Both the position numbers and the translations under genes were made by a program. The notes under the pieces were generated by a model. It did not search any database. It was not told where the DNA came from and saw only the letters and a program-made list of their open reading frames with translations. A DNA stretch of 64,000 bases from Deltaproteobacteria bacterium (GTDB lineage Bacteria > UBA10199 > JACPAL01): positions 1 to 64,000 of the forward strand of contig JACPAK010000006.1 in the NCBI GenBank assembly GCA_016180845.1. Reading direction: 5' to 3'. Shown in pieces: positions 43,041-52,552 of the stretch (within the stretch, counting starts at the first letter, position 1; the number at the start of each line of letters is the position of its first letter).

Positions 43041-45503
43041 ATGTTTCGAGACAAACCCGACCAACCGGAAGGATCCGACAGTCAAACAGGGCTGATCGTC
43101 CCACTTCTTCCTTTAAGAGATATTATCGTTTTCCCACACATGGTGGTGCCACTCTTTGTGGGACGCGAGAAGTCTATTGCCGCCCTTGAGGAGGCGATGA
43201 GCAAGGAGAAGGATATCCTGCTCGCCGCCCAGGTAAACGCCAAGACAAACGATCCCAAGGACGAGGATATTTATAAAATCGGCACCTTGGGGACTATCAT
43301 CCAGCTTCTCCGACTCCCTGATGGGACCGTCAAGGTCCTGATCGAAGGAAAGCGCCGCGCCCGAATCAAGCAATTTCTTCCAAACACAGCCTTTTTCGTC
43401 GTTGAGGTAGAAGAGATTATCGAAAATCGGGAAGTCTCCGTGGAGGTTGAGGCGCTCATGCGAGGGATCAAGACCTCATTTGAAACCTATGTGAAGCTGA
43501 ATAAGAAGATCCCGCCGGAGATGTTGGCCTCGGTGGCCACGATTGATGACCCTTCGCGATTGGCCGATACGATCGTCGCCCATCTCTCGCTGAAGCTTCC
43601 AGACAAACAAAAAATCCTTGAGATTGATAATCCGGCGGAGCGTCTCGAACGCCTCTACAGTCAGATCCAATCGGAAATTGAAATCCTCCAGGTGGAAAGA
43701 AAGATTCGCACCCGTGTCAAAAAGCAGATGGAGAAGACCCAGAAGGAATATTACCTCAACGAGCAGATGCAGGCAATTCAAAGAGAGCTCGGAGAGCGCG
43801 ACGAGTTCAAGAGCGAGCTCCAGGAGCTGGAAGAAAAAATTAAGAGCAAGAAGATGAGCGCTGAGGCGACGAAGAAGGTCAAAAAGGAATTTAAGAAGCT
43901 CAAACTGATGAGCCCGATGTCGGCCGAGGCGACTGTTGTCAGAAACTATATTGATTGGATCATGTCGCTCCCATGGTACGACATGACAGAAGACAAGCTG
44001 GATCTGAAGGAAGCGGAACGAATCCTCGAGGAGGATCACTACGGTCTCAAAAAACCGAAGGAAAGAATCATAGAATATCTTGCGGTTCGGAGCCTCGTCG
44101 ACAAGATGAAAGGCCCGATCCTCTGTTTCGTCGGTCCTCCGGGTGTTGGAAAGACTTCTCTCGGAAAATCAATCGCCCGCGCCATGGGACGTAAATTCGT
44201 CCGCTGTTCGTTGGGCGGTGTGCGTGATGAAGCGGAGATCCGGGGACATCGAAGGACCTATATCGGGGCCCTGCCAGGCAAGGTTATTCAAAGTCTCAAA
44301 AAGGCCAACTCCAGCAACCCGGTCTTTTTGCTCGATGAGGTCGACAAGATGAGTATGGATTTTCGAGGTGACCCCTCTGCGGCACTCCTCGAGGTCCTCG
44401 ATCCCGAACAAAACAGCGCCTTCCAGGATCATTATCTCGATCTTGATTATGACCTCTCGAATGTCATGTTTATTACCACGGCAAATACCCTGCATTCGAT
44501 CCCTCTTCCCCTTCAAGACCGAATGGAGATTATTCGTCTCGCTGGTTACACAGAGATCGAGAAGCTTCATATCGCCCGAAAATACCTCTTGAAGAAAGAG
44601 CTCGAGGCACACGGCTTAACTCCAGAAAACATGGAGATGTCGGATACCATTCTCAAACTGATCATTCGCCGCTATACAAAGGAGGCCGGCGTCCGAAATC
44701 TGGAGAGAGAAATTGCCACGGTCTGCCGCAAGATCGCCAAAGAGATCGCCATGAAGGGACGAGACAAAAAAATCAGGGTGACTCAGCATCTCATCAAGGA
44801 ATATCTGGGTGTTCCGAAGTTCCGCTTCGGGATCATGGAAGAAAAAGACCAGATCGGCATGGCAAATGGCTTGGCCTGGACCGAGGTTGGTGGAGAGCTG
44901 CTCACCACGGAAGTGACTGTCATGCCGGGAAAAGGTCAGCTGATTGTGACCGGGAAACTTGGTGATGTCATGAAGGAATCTGCCCAGGCAGCGATGAGCT
45001 ATGTGCGGTCGCGCGCCGAGAGCATGGGTATCCCCAGGAACTTCTACCAACGAGTCGATATCCATATCCATGTTCCTGAGGGAGCGGTTCCGAAGGACGG
45101 TCCTTCAGCCGGTATTACCTTGACCACAGCGATCACCTCCGCCCTCCTCAAGATTCCTGTCAAAAAAGATGTCTCGATGACGGGAGAGATCACACTTCGA
45201 GGTAACGTCTTGCCGATCGGGGGACTCAAAGAAAAAACCCTCGCTGCCCATCGTGCCGGAATTAAAACTGTCATCATTCCAAAAGAGAATGAAAAAGATC
45301 TAGAGGAGATCCCGAAAAAAATTCTCAATGAACTTCAGATTATCATGGTCGAACATATGGACGAGGTTCTGAAGAACGCCCTTGTCCTTAAAGATCCCAA
45401 TAAATTGTTTAAAAAAGTCGAAAGCCCCCTTCTCCCTCCTCCCACTGAAGAGACTGCATATCCTAGGGAGCGCGCTCGCGTTGAACCTCCCGTCACGCAT
45501 TAA
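43041..45503 (+). CDS. lon: Endopeptidase La (Lon protease)
   Basis: The ATP-dependent Lon protease, 820 residues. It has the N-terminal LON domain ([26 protein letters not shown]), a coiled region (about 205-290), Walker [13 protein letters not shown] near 367, Walker [11 protein letters not shown] near 430, and catalytic Ser in [14 protein letters not shown] near 690 with Lys near 733. A short AGTPRE-like tail follows. It starts 51 bases after clpX and may have its own promoter. Confidence 0.98.
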   Translation: MFRDKPDQPEGSDSQTGLIVPLLPLRDIIVFPHMVVPLFVGREKSIAALEEAMSKEKDILLAAQVNAKTNDPKDEDIYKIGTLGTIIQLLRLPDGTVKVLIEGKRRARIKQFLPNTAFFVVEVEEIIENREVSVEVEALMRGIKTSFETYVKLNKKIPPEMLASVATIDDPSRLADTIVAHLSLKLPDKQKILEIDNPAERLERLYSQIQSEIEILQVERKIRTRVKKQMEKTQKEYYLNEQMQAIQRELGERDEFKSELQELEEKIKSKKMSAEATKKVKKEFKKLKLMSPMSAEATVVRNYIDWIMSLPWYDMTEDKLDLKEAERILEEDHYGLKKPKERIIEYLAVRSLVDKMKGPILCFVGPPGVGKTSLGKSIARAMGRKFVRCSLGGVRDEAEIRGHRRTYIGALPGKVIQSLKKANSSNPVFLLDEVDKMSMDFRGDPSAALLEVLDPEQNSAFQDHYLDLDYDLSNVMFITTANTLHSIPLPLQDRMEIIRLAGYTEIEKLHIARKYLLKKELEAHGLTPENMEMSDTILKLIIRRYTKEAGVRNLEREIATVCRKIAKEIAMKGRDKKIRVTQHLIKEYLGVPKFRFGIMEEKDQIGMANGLAWTEVGGELLTTEVTVMPGKGQLIVTGKLGDVMKESAQAAMSYVRSRAESMGIPRNFYQRVDIHIHVPEGAVPKDGPSAGITLTTAITSALLKIPVKKDVSMTGEITLRGNVLPIGGLKEKTLAAHRAGIKTVIIPKENEKDLEEIPKKILNELQIIMVEHMDEVLKNALVLKDPNKLFKKVESPLLPPPTEETAYPRERARVEPPVTH

Positions 45504-45532
45504 AAGTAAATAGAGGATTTGAATGGATCCCG

Positions 45533-45606
45533 CGGGGACGACGGGGCTCGAACCCGCAACCTCCGCCGTGACAGGGCGGCGATCTAACCAATTGATCTAC
45601 GTCCCC
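45533..45606 (-). tRNA. tRNA-Asp(GUC)
   Basis: Acceptor GGGGACG/CGTCCCC pair, discriminator G. Anticodon stem CCGCC/GGCGG with loop CTGTCAC gives GUC. The T-loop is TTCGAGC. Downstream of tRNA-Val on the same strand, 19 bases apart, so one transcript is likely. Confidence 0.96.
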
Positions 45607-45625
45607 ACGCGACCCACACTTTGAA

Positions 45626-45697
45626 TGGGCGCGGTAGGTATCGAACCCACGACCCCCTCGGTGTAAACGAGGTGCTCTACCACTGAGCTACGCGCCC
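45626..45697 (-). tRNA. tRNA-Val(UAC)
   Basis: Acceptor GGGCGCG/CGCGCCC pair, discriminator A. Anticodon stem CCTCG/CGAGG with loop TTTACAC gives UAC. The T-loop is TTCGATA. CCA is not encoded. It leads the tRNA-Val/tRNA-Asp pair. Confidence 0.95.
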
Positions 45698-45832
45698 GAC
45701 AAGGAGATCACTTATCTAATACTCAAGGTACAAATTCAAACAATAATTTACTTGCCCTGTCTTTTCCACGCAACGAATAACCTTAAAGATGCGATGAATA
45801 GCCCTACTTAACTTATTAACTTAGGAGGATTT

Positions 45833-46564
45833 ATGGCAGCAACAGGACCGAGAAGACGTACCGCAACATTCACAGGACTCCCCGCTGTGGGCAACCTTCC
45901 TCTTATGCAGGCAAGGCTTGGTGAAACCATTACGATACTCGGGGCATCCCCGCAGGGACCCTTTCGAAGGAGGCCTATTGATTTTGTCCCTGATGGTTCG
46001 CCAGGACATTATCGTCCTGATTTACGACCTCATCCTATATCAATATTTGAACAAAGGGTCTGGAGGGTAATGCGAAGTAGGACCCCAGAACCAGCACTAA
46101 GGATGCAGGGTGAAATTGCCACCTGGCTGAGAAATGTAACCCTCCTGAGAACCCACCTGATGTCCAAACTTCGTGATTGGAGAGGACTGGAAGGAGAAGC
46201 AGCAGCTCAGCTTGAAGCGTCGATTGCTCAGATTGGTTTCGATATTGATAGCGCCACGACAGCCAACAGAACCTGGGGAACCCTTTTACGAAAGGTAAAA
46301 CCTGATTCTTCTCCTCGAATTGTTATCGCGGAATCTGTTCCAAGGGCTGTCATTGAATCGGTAGGAAAAGTGGCCAAAAATGCCGCCGTACTTCGAATGG
46401 GTGGAGAATTTGCTGAATTCTTTTCCGGACCTGTGGGGCTTGCAGAGAGACCCGCCCATATGGTTCGTCTTTTTGGAGGTTTCTGCACAATGGCAAAGGC
46501 AGCCGGCTTACTTTCGATTGCAGGAATTGTCGTTCTGGGTGCAATAACAGCGTTTAATTCTTAA
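45833..46564 (+). CDS. Hypothetical tail-anchored protein
   Basis: A 243-residue protein with an excellent Shine-Dalgarno (TTAGGAGGATTT-ATG). The N-terminus is basic (MAATGPRRRTATF) with no signal peptide. Residues 95-150 are helical. The last 30 residues (TMAKAAGLLSIAGIVVLGAITAF) form one hydrophobic helix, suggesting a C-terminal membrane anchor. No family recognised. Ends 4 bases short of the convergent pyrD. Confidence 0.65.
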   Translation: MAATGPRRRTATFTGLPAVGNLPLMQARLGETITILGASPQGPFRRRPIDFVPDGSPGHYRPDLRPHPISIFEQRVWRVMRSRTPEPALRMQGEIATWLRNVTLLRTHLMSKLRDWRGLEGEAAAQLEASIAQIGFDIDSATTANRTWGTLLRKVKPDSSPRIVIAESVPRAVIESVGKVAKNAAVLRMGGEFAEFFSGPVGLAERPAHMVRLFGGFCTMAKAAGLLSIAGIVVLGAITAFNS

Positions 46565-47580
46565 ACTATCAATTGTTTTAGAATCCACCTGGGAAAAGAA
46601 GGCCCTCCATACACAAAGCCGGTATACGTCTGGAGAAGATCGGCGCCCGCCTCCCGTTTCTTTTTTGCCCCATTCCCATCCATAACCCCACCGACACCGA
46701 TCAAAACCAATTTGTCACCAAAATGTTTCTTTAGAACCTCAAGCATCTCCGTGCTCCGTTTAAAGAGGGGTTGGCCGGAGATCCCCCCATCCCCGTTGAC
46801 CTTTCCTTTCAAGCCTTCACGCGAAATTGTCGTATTGGTCACAATCAATCCCACCAATCCCCTCTCAAGGGAAACCTTTCCGCATTGAATCGCACCCTCA
46901 TCGGAGAGGTCTGGTGAAAGCTTGAGCAAAAGGGGACGTGGGATTTTTCGTTTCTGATTGGCGGAGCTCAAGGTATCGAGAAGATTCGAAAGCCGGCCCT
47001 CCTCCTGGAGGTCTCTAAGACCGGGCGTATTCGGGCTCGAGACGTTGATCACCAGATAATCGGCAACATCGGCCACAGCAGAAAAAGATTCGAGATAATC
47101 TTGGGACGCCTGTTCCAAGGGAACAACTTTCGACTTGCCGATATTTACCCCGACCGGGACCTTCACCCTCCCCTTCTTCCGAACCTTTTCAATCCTCTCC
47201 GCGACACAACGCGCCCCTTCATTATTGAAACCGAGACGATTCAGGAGCGCCTGATCCTCTGGGAGTCGGAAAAGACGCGGTTTTGGATTTCCTGTTTGAG
47301 GTTTTGCGGTCACCGTTCCAACCTCAACAAAACCAAACCCCAGTGCCTGCCAGGCTGGTAGCGCAACTCCATTTTTGTCAAAGCCAGCCGCAAGCCCTAA
47401 CGGATTTGGGAACTCAACTCCAAAGAGTTGCCGGCGTAACGTCGGATTCCTTGCAATATCTGTTTTAGGAAGATCAATTCGGCAAAAGCAAGACCAGGAA
47501 GCGAGCGCTTTTAAGACAAGATCATGTGCCTTTTCGGCATCCAGCGTAAAAAAGGCTTTTCGTAAAAATTTCCAGATCAC
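46561..47580 (-). CDS. pyrD: Dihydroorotate dehydrogenase (quinone), class 2
   Basis: PyrD oxidises dihydroorotate to orotate in pyrimidine synthesis, passing electrons to quinone. The 339-residue protein has an N-terminal membrane-associating helix, NPLGLAAGFDKNGVALPA near 58-75, NRLGFNNEGA near 112, VNIGKSK near 143, and NVSSPNTPGLRDLQ near 178 (catalytic Ser in class 2). GTG start overlapping the ald stop (GTGA). Confidence 0.94.
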   Translation of the reverse strand: MIWKFLRKAFFTLDAEKAHDLVLKALASWSCFCRIDLPKTDIARNPTLRRQLFGVEFPNPLGLAAGFDKNGVALPAWQALGFGFVEVGTVTAKPQTGNPKPRLFRLPEDQALLNRLGFNNEGARCVAERIEKVRKKGRVKVPVGVNIGKSKVVPLEQASQDYLESFSAVADVADYLVINVSSPNTPGLRDLQEEGRLSNLLDTLSSANQKRKIPRPLLLKLSPDLSDEGAIQCGKVSLERGLVGLIVTNTTISREGLKGKVNGDGGISGQPLFKRSTEMLEVLKKHFGDKLVLIGVGGVMDGNGAKKKREAGADLLQTYTGFVYGGPSFPRWILKQLIV

Positions 47581-48644
47581 TGAAGTCCTGGCAAGACGAC
47601 TTCCCCACGAACCAGATTCACACCTTTTTTCAAGGCAGGATCTTCCCGGGTCGCCCGTTCAAAACCGAGGTCGGCAATCTTCTTCACATAGGGAAATGTG
47701 GCGCGGGAGAGCGCCTCCGAGGCGCTTCGTGGAACCAAAGAAGGCATATTGGCGACCGCGTTATGGATAATCCCATGACGGAGGTAGATCGGCTTATCAT
47801 GGGTTGTGACATGAATCCCCTCCACACACCCACCTTGGTCAATCGCGACATCCACAATCACAGATCCTGCCACCATCCTCTGGATCATCTCCTTCGTTAC
47901 AACCCTCGGGGCACGACGCCCCGCAATCAAGACAGCCCCAATAACGAGATCGGTCCGGGGCATCACCTCCATAATCGCCGGCAAAGAGGAAACAACCGTC
48001 TCCAATCGATCCGAAATTTTTTGACGGATCATTTCTAATTTAACCTTATCCAGATCGAAAACGGTCACGTTCGCCCCCAGACCATGGGCGGTTATGGCAG
48101 CATGAGTCCCGACATTTCCGGCCCCAATGACCGTCACATGCCCCCGGTCTTTTCCCAAGACCCCTGAGAGAAGCTTTCCCTTGCCACCAAAATCTTTTCG
48201 GAGATAGTTCGCCCCCATCAGAGAAGCGAGCTTTCCGGCGATCTCGCTCATCGGCGCCAGAAGCGGCAACCGACCATCTTCTGTCTGAACCGTTTCATAG
48301 CCGATTCCGATGATTTTACGTCGCAGGAGTATCTTGATCAAAGAAGGATAACCGGCGAGATGCAGATACGTAAAAAGGATCTGCCCCTCACGAAAGAGAT
48401 TGAATTCTGAGGACTGAGGTTCCTTCACCTTCACAACCATCTCACTGGTCCGGAAGAGCTCGTCGCGAGCCATGATCTTTGCCCCCGCATCACGATATTC
48501 AGCATCACCCCATCCCGCCCCAAGACCAGCATGCCTCTCGACCAAAACGGTATGCCCTGCACGAATGATGTCCCGAACCCCGATCGGGGTCATTGAGACG
48601 CGGTATTCGTACTCTTTAACTTCCTTTGGAATTCCTAAAATCAT
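47577..48644 (-). CDS. ald: Alanine dehydrogenase
   Basis: Converts L-alanine and NAD to pyruvate, ammonia and NADH. The 355-residue protein begins MILGIPKEVKEYEYRVSMTPIGV, and has KVKEPQSSEFNLFREGQILFTYLHLAG near 73-99, the NAD-binding VTVIGAGNVGTHAAITAHGLGANVTVFD near 169-196, and SVIVDVAIDQGGCVEG near 260. Start ATG 48644 after GGGGGTG; a longer frame to 48719 is rejected. Downstream of larE and upstream of pyrD. Confidence 0.94.
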   Translation of the reverse strand: MILGIPKEVKEYEYRVSMTPIGVRDIIRAGHTVLVERHAGLGAGWGDAEYRDAGAKIMARDELFRTSEMVVKVKEPQSSEFNLFREGQILFTYLHLAGYPSLIKILLRRKIIGIGYETVQTEDGRLPLLAPMSEIAGKLASLMGANYLRKDFGGKGKLLSGVLGKDRGHVTVIGAGNVGTHAAITAHGLGANVTVFDLDKVKLEMIRQKISDRLETVVSSLPAIMEVMPRTDLVIGAVLIAGRRAPRVVTKEMIQRMVAGSVIVDVAIDQGGCVEGIHVTTHDKPIYLRHGIIHNAVANMPSLVPRSASEALSRATFPYVKKIADLGFERATREDPALKKGVNLVRGEVVLPGLQ

Positions 48645-48655
48645 ATCACCCCCAT

Positions 48656-48676
48656 CCCCTCTTATCTTAAGAGGGG
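48656..48676 (-). promoter_or_regulatory. Perfect 9-bp hairpin at the larE-ald junction
   Basis: CCCCTCTTA and TAAGAGGGG (arms 48656-48664 and 48668-48676) enclose a 3-base loop. The stem contains the larE stop codon and ends 11 bases before the ald ATG. It has no T tract, so attenuation, mRNA processing or coupling control are options rather than simple termination. Confidence 0.4.
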
Positions 48677-49435
48677 GGCAAGATCTATTGTTGCATGAGC
48701 AAAACCACTTTCGCGACAAAGTTGATCTACCTTCTCACGCACCTCAGAAACCAACAATCTAGCGAGCTCATCCTGTCCCAATTCAATCCTCACAATCGGT
48801 TCATGAAACCTCGCCCGAAAAACCTTAAAGCCGAGCTCAGACAAGCCTGATTCAATGTTATCAATTCTCCTGAGCCGCTCCGGTGTCACCTCAGTCCCAA
48901 CCGGAAAACGGGAGGAGAGGCAAGCGAGCGCCGGTTTCTCAGCAGTCGACAAACCAAGCTCACGTGACAACGCCCGAATCTCCACTTTCGTAAGACCCGC
49001 CTCAACGAGTGGTGATCGAATCTGGTAATCTTGAGCCGCCTTGAGACCCGGTCGGATATCCGAGAGATCATCGACATTCGTCCCATTCACAATCACCTGG
49101 ATCCCCAGCTCCTTCGCCTTCGGGATCAGATATTGATAAAGCTCCGACTTACAGAAATAGCATCGATCCCCCCGATTGGCGCGATAGTCCGGATTTTCAA
49201 GCTCCTTGGTCTCGACCGTTAAATGTTTGATCCCGATCCCTTTGGCAACATGATGGAGATCAGCCACTTCATAACTGGGAAAAGAGGGAGAAAGGGCCGT
49301 CACCGCCACGGCACGATCTCCAAGGAGATCAAAAGCAACTTTCGCCACAAAGGCTGAATCGACTCCACCTGAATAGGCGACAAGGACCGACCCCATTCCA
49401 TTCAAAATTTCCTGAAGTTTTTCCAGTTTTTGCAT
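48662..49435 (-). CDS. larE: LarE-family ATP-dependent sacrificial sulfur transferase
   Basis: LarE donates Cys sulfur to build the nickel-pincer cofactor of lactate racemase. The 257-residue protein (from ATG 49435) has PP-loop SGGVDSAFVAKVAFD near 25-39, the conserved RCYFCKSELY near 93-102, and ALACLSSRFPVGTEVTPERL near 167-186 with the family's Cys. No larA, larB or larC lies nearby, so it may serve a distant locus or a different sulfur transfer. The frame reaches 49474, but MQKLEKLQEIL at 49435 fits the family start. Confidence 0.88.
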   Translation of the reverse strand: MQKLEKLQEILNGMGSVLVAYSGGVDSAFVAKVAFDLLGDRAVAVTALSPSFPSYEVADLHHVAKGIGIKHLTVETKELENPDYRANRGDRCYFCKSELYQYLIPKAKELGIQVIVNGTNVDDLSDIRPGLKAAQDYQIRSPLVEAGLTKVEIRALSRELGLSTAEKPALACLSSRFPVGTEVTPERLRRIDNIESGLSELGFKVFRARFHEPIVRIELGQDELARLLVSEVREKVDQLCRESGFAHATIDLAPLLR

Positions 49436-49524
49436 GGACGTTTGAAAATTAGGACACGAACACCGGCCGGTCAAGGAGAGAAAGATATTGACTCGATGAG
49501 GCGTGGGGCGTAGTTCTCGGCGTC

Positions 49525-49866
49525 ATGTTACGAGAAGTGATCGAGGATGCCCTTCAGCGGGGAGAGAGACTCAAAAAAGACATCGTGGGGCAGGTCCTCA
49601 GTTCCGCGGCCTTGAGTGAACTCATTAATAACAAAAAATTTACCGATACCGTTGCCAAGATTATTGAGACAAAAGATGAAATTGCGAAAACTCTTCGACG
49701 GCGGGTTGAAGATGTCCTCAAAATGATGCGCATCCCCTCCTGTCAGGACATCACCTCCTATCACAGGCGCGTTGAAAAACTGGAGAACCAGATCGAGCAG
49801 ATTGGCCATCATCTCAAGAAAATTTCTCGCAAGACTCCCGCAAAGAAAAAATCCAAGAGAAAATAA
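49525..49866 (+). CDS. Phasin-like / coiled-coil protein with lysine-rich tail
   Basis: A 113-residue helical protein. Residues 1-100 are amphipathic, with a central break (MRIPSCQDITSYH) and heptads (RRVEKLENQIEQIGHHLKKI). The tail (SRKTPAKKKSKRK) is strongly basic, like histone H1 or phasin-type proteins. It may bind polyhydroxyalkanoate granules or DNA; neither is proven. Immediately followed by a homocysteine methyltransferase gene. Confidence 0.65.
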   Translation: MLREVIEDALQRGERLKKDIVGQVLSSAALSELINNKKFTDTVAKIIETKDEIAKTLRRRVEDVLKMMRIPSCQDITSYHRRVEKLENQIEQIGHHLKKISRKTPAKKKSKRK

Positions 49867-49867
49867 A

Positions 49868-50662
49868 ATGATTTTAATGGATGGGGCAATGGGAACTATG
49901 CTCCTGATGCATGGAATCCCTGGAAATTCCTGTCTCGAAGAATTGAACGAAAAACGTCCCGGTTTAATCCGTGAAATCCACCGCAGCTACGCCGAGGCGG
50001 GAGCCAAGGTCATCATCACAAACAGTTTCGGAGCCAACAGACTTCGTCTGAACTCCTCAAAAAAAGTGGAGCGATTGAATCGAAAGGCGGTAAAAATCGC
50101 CCGTCAGGCAGCGCGAAAGGTGAAGGTCTTCGCCTCAATAGGTCCTCTCGGAAGAGAGGCGCGAAAGTTAAAGCAGACTGCAATGATCAAGGCTTTTAGC
50201 GAGCAGGTGAAGGCACTCGAAAAGGAGAAGCCTGATGGTTATCTGATCGAAACGATGACCTCTCTCACAGAGGCCGAGGCGGCAATCTTGGCGGTCCGTG
50301 AGGTTTCGGATCGGTATCTGATCGTTTCAATGACATTCCCAAGGGGTCTCCCCAAAAAGAACCAAAGGATGATGGATCTCATGAGCATGACACTGCGTGA
50401 GGCGGGGGCTGATTGTATTGGCGCCAACTGTGGCCTTCATCCGGAGGAGGTCTTCAACTTCCTCAATATTTTTCGAATGCATGATCCAGGTCCCTGGTTT
50501 GCGAAACCAGCCAGCGGCCTGCCAACGCGACCGATTTTCCCGGAGGAGTTTGCGAAATGGGGACTTCGGATAGCCAATCTTGGCGTTACCTATATCGGTG
50601 GGTGTTGTGGGACAACACCGGTGCACATTCGGTTGTTGGGAGAGAAGTTAAAGAAAATTTGA
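49868..50662 (+). CDS. Homocysteine S-methyltransferase family protein
   Basis: A 264-residue (beta/alpha)8 enzyme. It begins MILMDGAMGTMLLMHGIPGN; zinc ligands are the Cys in GANCGLHPEEV near residue 185 and the Cys pair in IGGCCGTTPVHIR near 247. This Cys...CC zinc site is shared by betaine-, S-methylmethionine- and MetH-type homocysteine methyltransferases. The product would be methionine. A longer frame to 49772 lies inside the preceding gene and is rejected. It overlaps the convergent cyclase gene by 15 bases. Confidence 0.85.
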   Translation: MILMDGAMGTMLLMHGIPGNSCLEELNEKRPGLIREIHRSYAEAGAKVIITNSFGANRLRLNSSKKVERLNRKAVKIARQAARKVKVFASIGPLGREARKLKQTAMIKAFSEQVKALEKEKPDGYLIETMTSLTEAEAAILAVREVSDRYLIVSMTFPRGLPKKNQRMMDLMSMTLREAGADCIGANCGLHPEEVFNFLNIFRMHDPGPWFAKPASGLPTRPIFPEEFAKWGLRIANLGVTYIGGCCGTTPVHIRLLGEKLKKI

Positions 50663-52552
50663 AGGGGAGATACCCAATATCTCATGAACCCGAATCGCTT
50701 CCTCTTTGCCTTTCACCCGAATCTCCCCTTTGAAACGAGACTCAACCGCCTCGGAAGCAGCCTTATACGTTGATTCACTCATCAGAAGCGTTGTCCCGAG
50801 ATCCTTGTTGGCCCCTTGGAGCCGCGCCGCGAGATTCACCGCATCTCCCATAACCGTATAGTTGAGTCGTTCCCTTGTCCCGACATTCCCGAGCACAACA
50901 GGCCCTGTATGAAGCCCGATCCCGATCCTGAATTCAGCGATCCCATACTTTTGATGAAAAAGAGATTCGATCTCTTGAGTTGCCTTTTGCACCCTCAGGG
51001 CAGCGCGACAGGCCCTCAAAGGATGATCCGGCGTGACCGCAGGGGCCCCGAAGATCGCCATGATCCCGTCTCCCAAAAATTTGTCGATATATCCCCCTTC
51101 TTCAATAATTATTTTGGAAATCGGATCGAAAAATTCATTCATGAGTTGAACCAGTTTTTCAGGATCCATCTTTTCGGAGTGGGAGGTAAAATTCCTCACG
51201 TCAGAAAAGAAGATGGTGCACTCAACTCTCTGCCCTCCGAGCTTCAGCTTCTGAGGTTCACGAATCAACTCCTCCACGATATCGGGATGCAAGTAAGAAT
51301 GGAATATTTTCCGAATCTCCCGCTTCTGTCTCTCCTCGACAATCCCCCGATGAATCGTCATCGATAGAGCCACAACCGACCATTGTAAAATCGGAGTCGA
51401 GAGTGAAAAAATTGTCCCTTGCTGAAAGAGCCATTGGACAAAAAAAGCATAGACAACCAAAATGACACCGAACAGAAGAACCCCTGTCAGAATCTTAAGA
51501 CGAGGCATCCAAAAAACGAGGAGAAAAGTCACGAGGGCCATGACTCCCAAGGCACCGAGGCGCGTCCCATCGTTTTGAATCAGGAAATCTCCCTGATAGA
51601 GATTATCCAGGAAATTCGCCTGGACAAAGACACCGGGCAACGCCGAGGAAACAGGTGTGACCCTCAGATCATAGATCCCGATCGCCGTCGCACCGACAAG
51701 AACCGTTTTGCCACTCAATGTTTCCTTCGACACACCTCCTTGCAGCAGGTCAGTAGCCGAATAAACGGGAAAGAGCTCCTCGCCTCCCCGATAATTGATC
51801 AGAATCTCCCCATGGCGATTTGTCGGAATCAATCGGGAACCGACGCTCATGCCAACCAGAGCCCCTGAGCCATCCTTGACCGGCACGGGATCATACCCTT
51901 TTGAATAATAGGAAAAGGTCTCGAGCCCTAACGAAGGAAAAAACTTGTCTCGATAGGTCACCATCAGGGGAAACCGGCGCAGTGTCCCATCCGGATCTGG
52001 GAAAATATTGAAAAAACCCTGCCGGTTTGTCACCTGAGCGATGGTGCCTGTGTTCGCGACCACCCCCACCATTTTCCTCAAGTCATCCTGAAGACCCGAA
52101 ATCTCCGGGAAGGCGGTCGGAAGGATTTCACGGAAGGCCTCATCCATTTTATGAGAGGAAATCTCCGCCGCCTTTAATTCCTTTTCACTCTGGTAAAAAT
52201 AGTAACCGAGGATCAGATGACTTCGGCTCGCAAGCGCCTCGGCCAAAAGCCGATCGTCCTCTGAGGCCTCGGCAAACATAATATCCATTTCGATCAACCG
52301 GGGATCACCCTGATTGATTTTCTGGATCAGCGAGGCGATTTTGGAACGCGGCCAAGGCCAGCGCCCCTCCTGACTCAGGCTCTTTTCATCAATAGCAACA
52401 ACGATAATTTCCCCCGTCGTTTTTTTGGCCCCTCTCCACTGGAAGAGCCAATCAAGTGATTTCATCTCAGACGATGAAACGGGGGGAAGATCCAAAAGAT
52501 TTAAAAGAGAAAAAATGAGAAGGGAGGCTAATGCTAAAAGATAACGTTTCAC
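50648..52552 (-). CDS. CHASE2-domain class III adenylate cyclase
   Basis: A 634-residue membrane receptor cyclase. A first helix (4-20) is followed by a CHASE2 extracellular sensor (about 25-325; TGEIIVVAIDEKSLSQEGRWPWPRSKIASLI), three helices (about 335-410), and a class III cyclase (about 435-610). The metal Asp residues are in TIFFSDVRNFT and DKFLGDGIMAIFGAP; the Lys in DKFLGD and the TVMGDAVNLAARL segment favour ATP, so cAMP. GTG start overlapping the lipoprotein stop. CHASE2 cyclases paired with FecR proteins are recurrent in several phyla. Confidence 0.92.
   Translation of the reverse strand: MKRYLLALASLLIFSLLNLLDLPPVSSSEMKSLDWLFQWRGAKKTTGEIIVVAIDEKSLSQEGRWPWPRSKIASLIQKINQGDPRLIEMDIMFAEASEDDRLLAEALASRSHLILGYYFYQSEKELKAAEISSHKMDEAFREILPTAFPEISGLQDDLRKMVGVVANTGTIAQVTNRQGFFNIFPDPDGTLRRFPLMVTYRDKFFPSLGLETFSYYSKGYDPVPVKDGSGALVGMSVGSRLIPTNRHGEILINYRGGEELFPVYSATDLLQGGVSKETLSGKTVLVGATAIGIYDLRVTPVSSALPGVFVQANFLDNLYQGDFLIQNDGTRLGALGVMALVTFLLVFWMPRLKILTGVLLFGVILVVYAFFVQWLFQQGTIFSLSTPILQWSVVALSMTIHRGIVEERQKREIRKIFHSYLHPDIVEELIREPQKLKLGGQRVECTIFFSDVRNFTSHSEKMDPEKLVQLMNEFFDPISKIIIEEGGYIDKFLGDGIMAIFGAPAVTPDHPLRACRAALRVQKATQEIESLFHQKYGIAEFRIGIGLHTGPVVLGNVGTRERLNYTVMGDAVNLAARLQGANKDLGTTLLMSESTYKAASEAVESRFKGEIRVKGKEEAIRVHEILGISPSNFL

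Noticed and set aside
49772-49867. N-terminal extension of the homocysteine methyltransferase
   Set aside because: Lies inside the preceding coiled-coil gene; the family start MILMDGAMG is at 49868.
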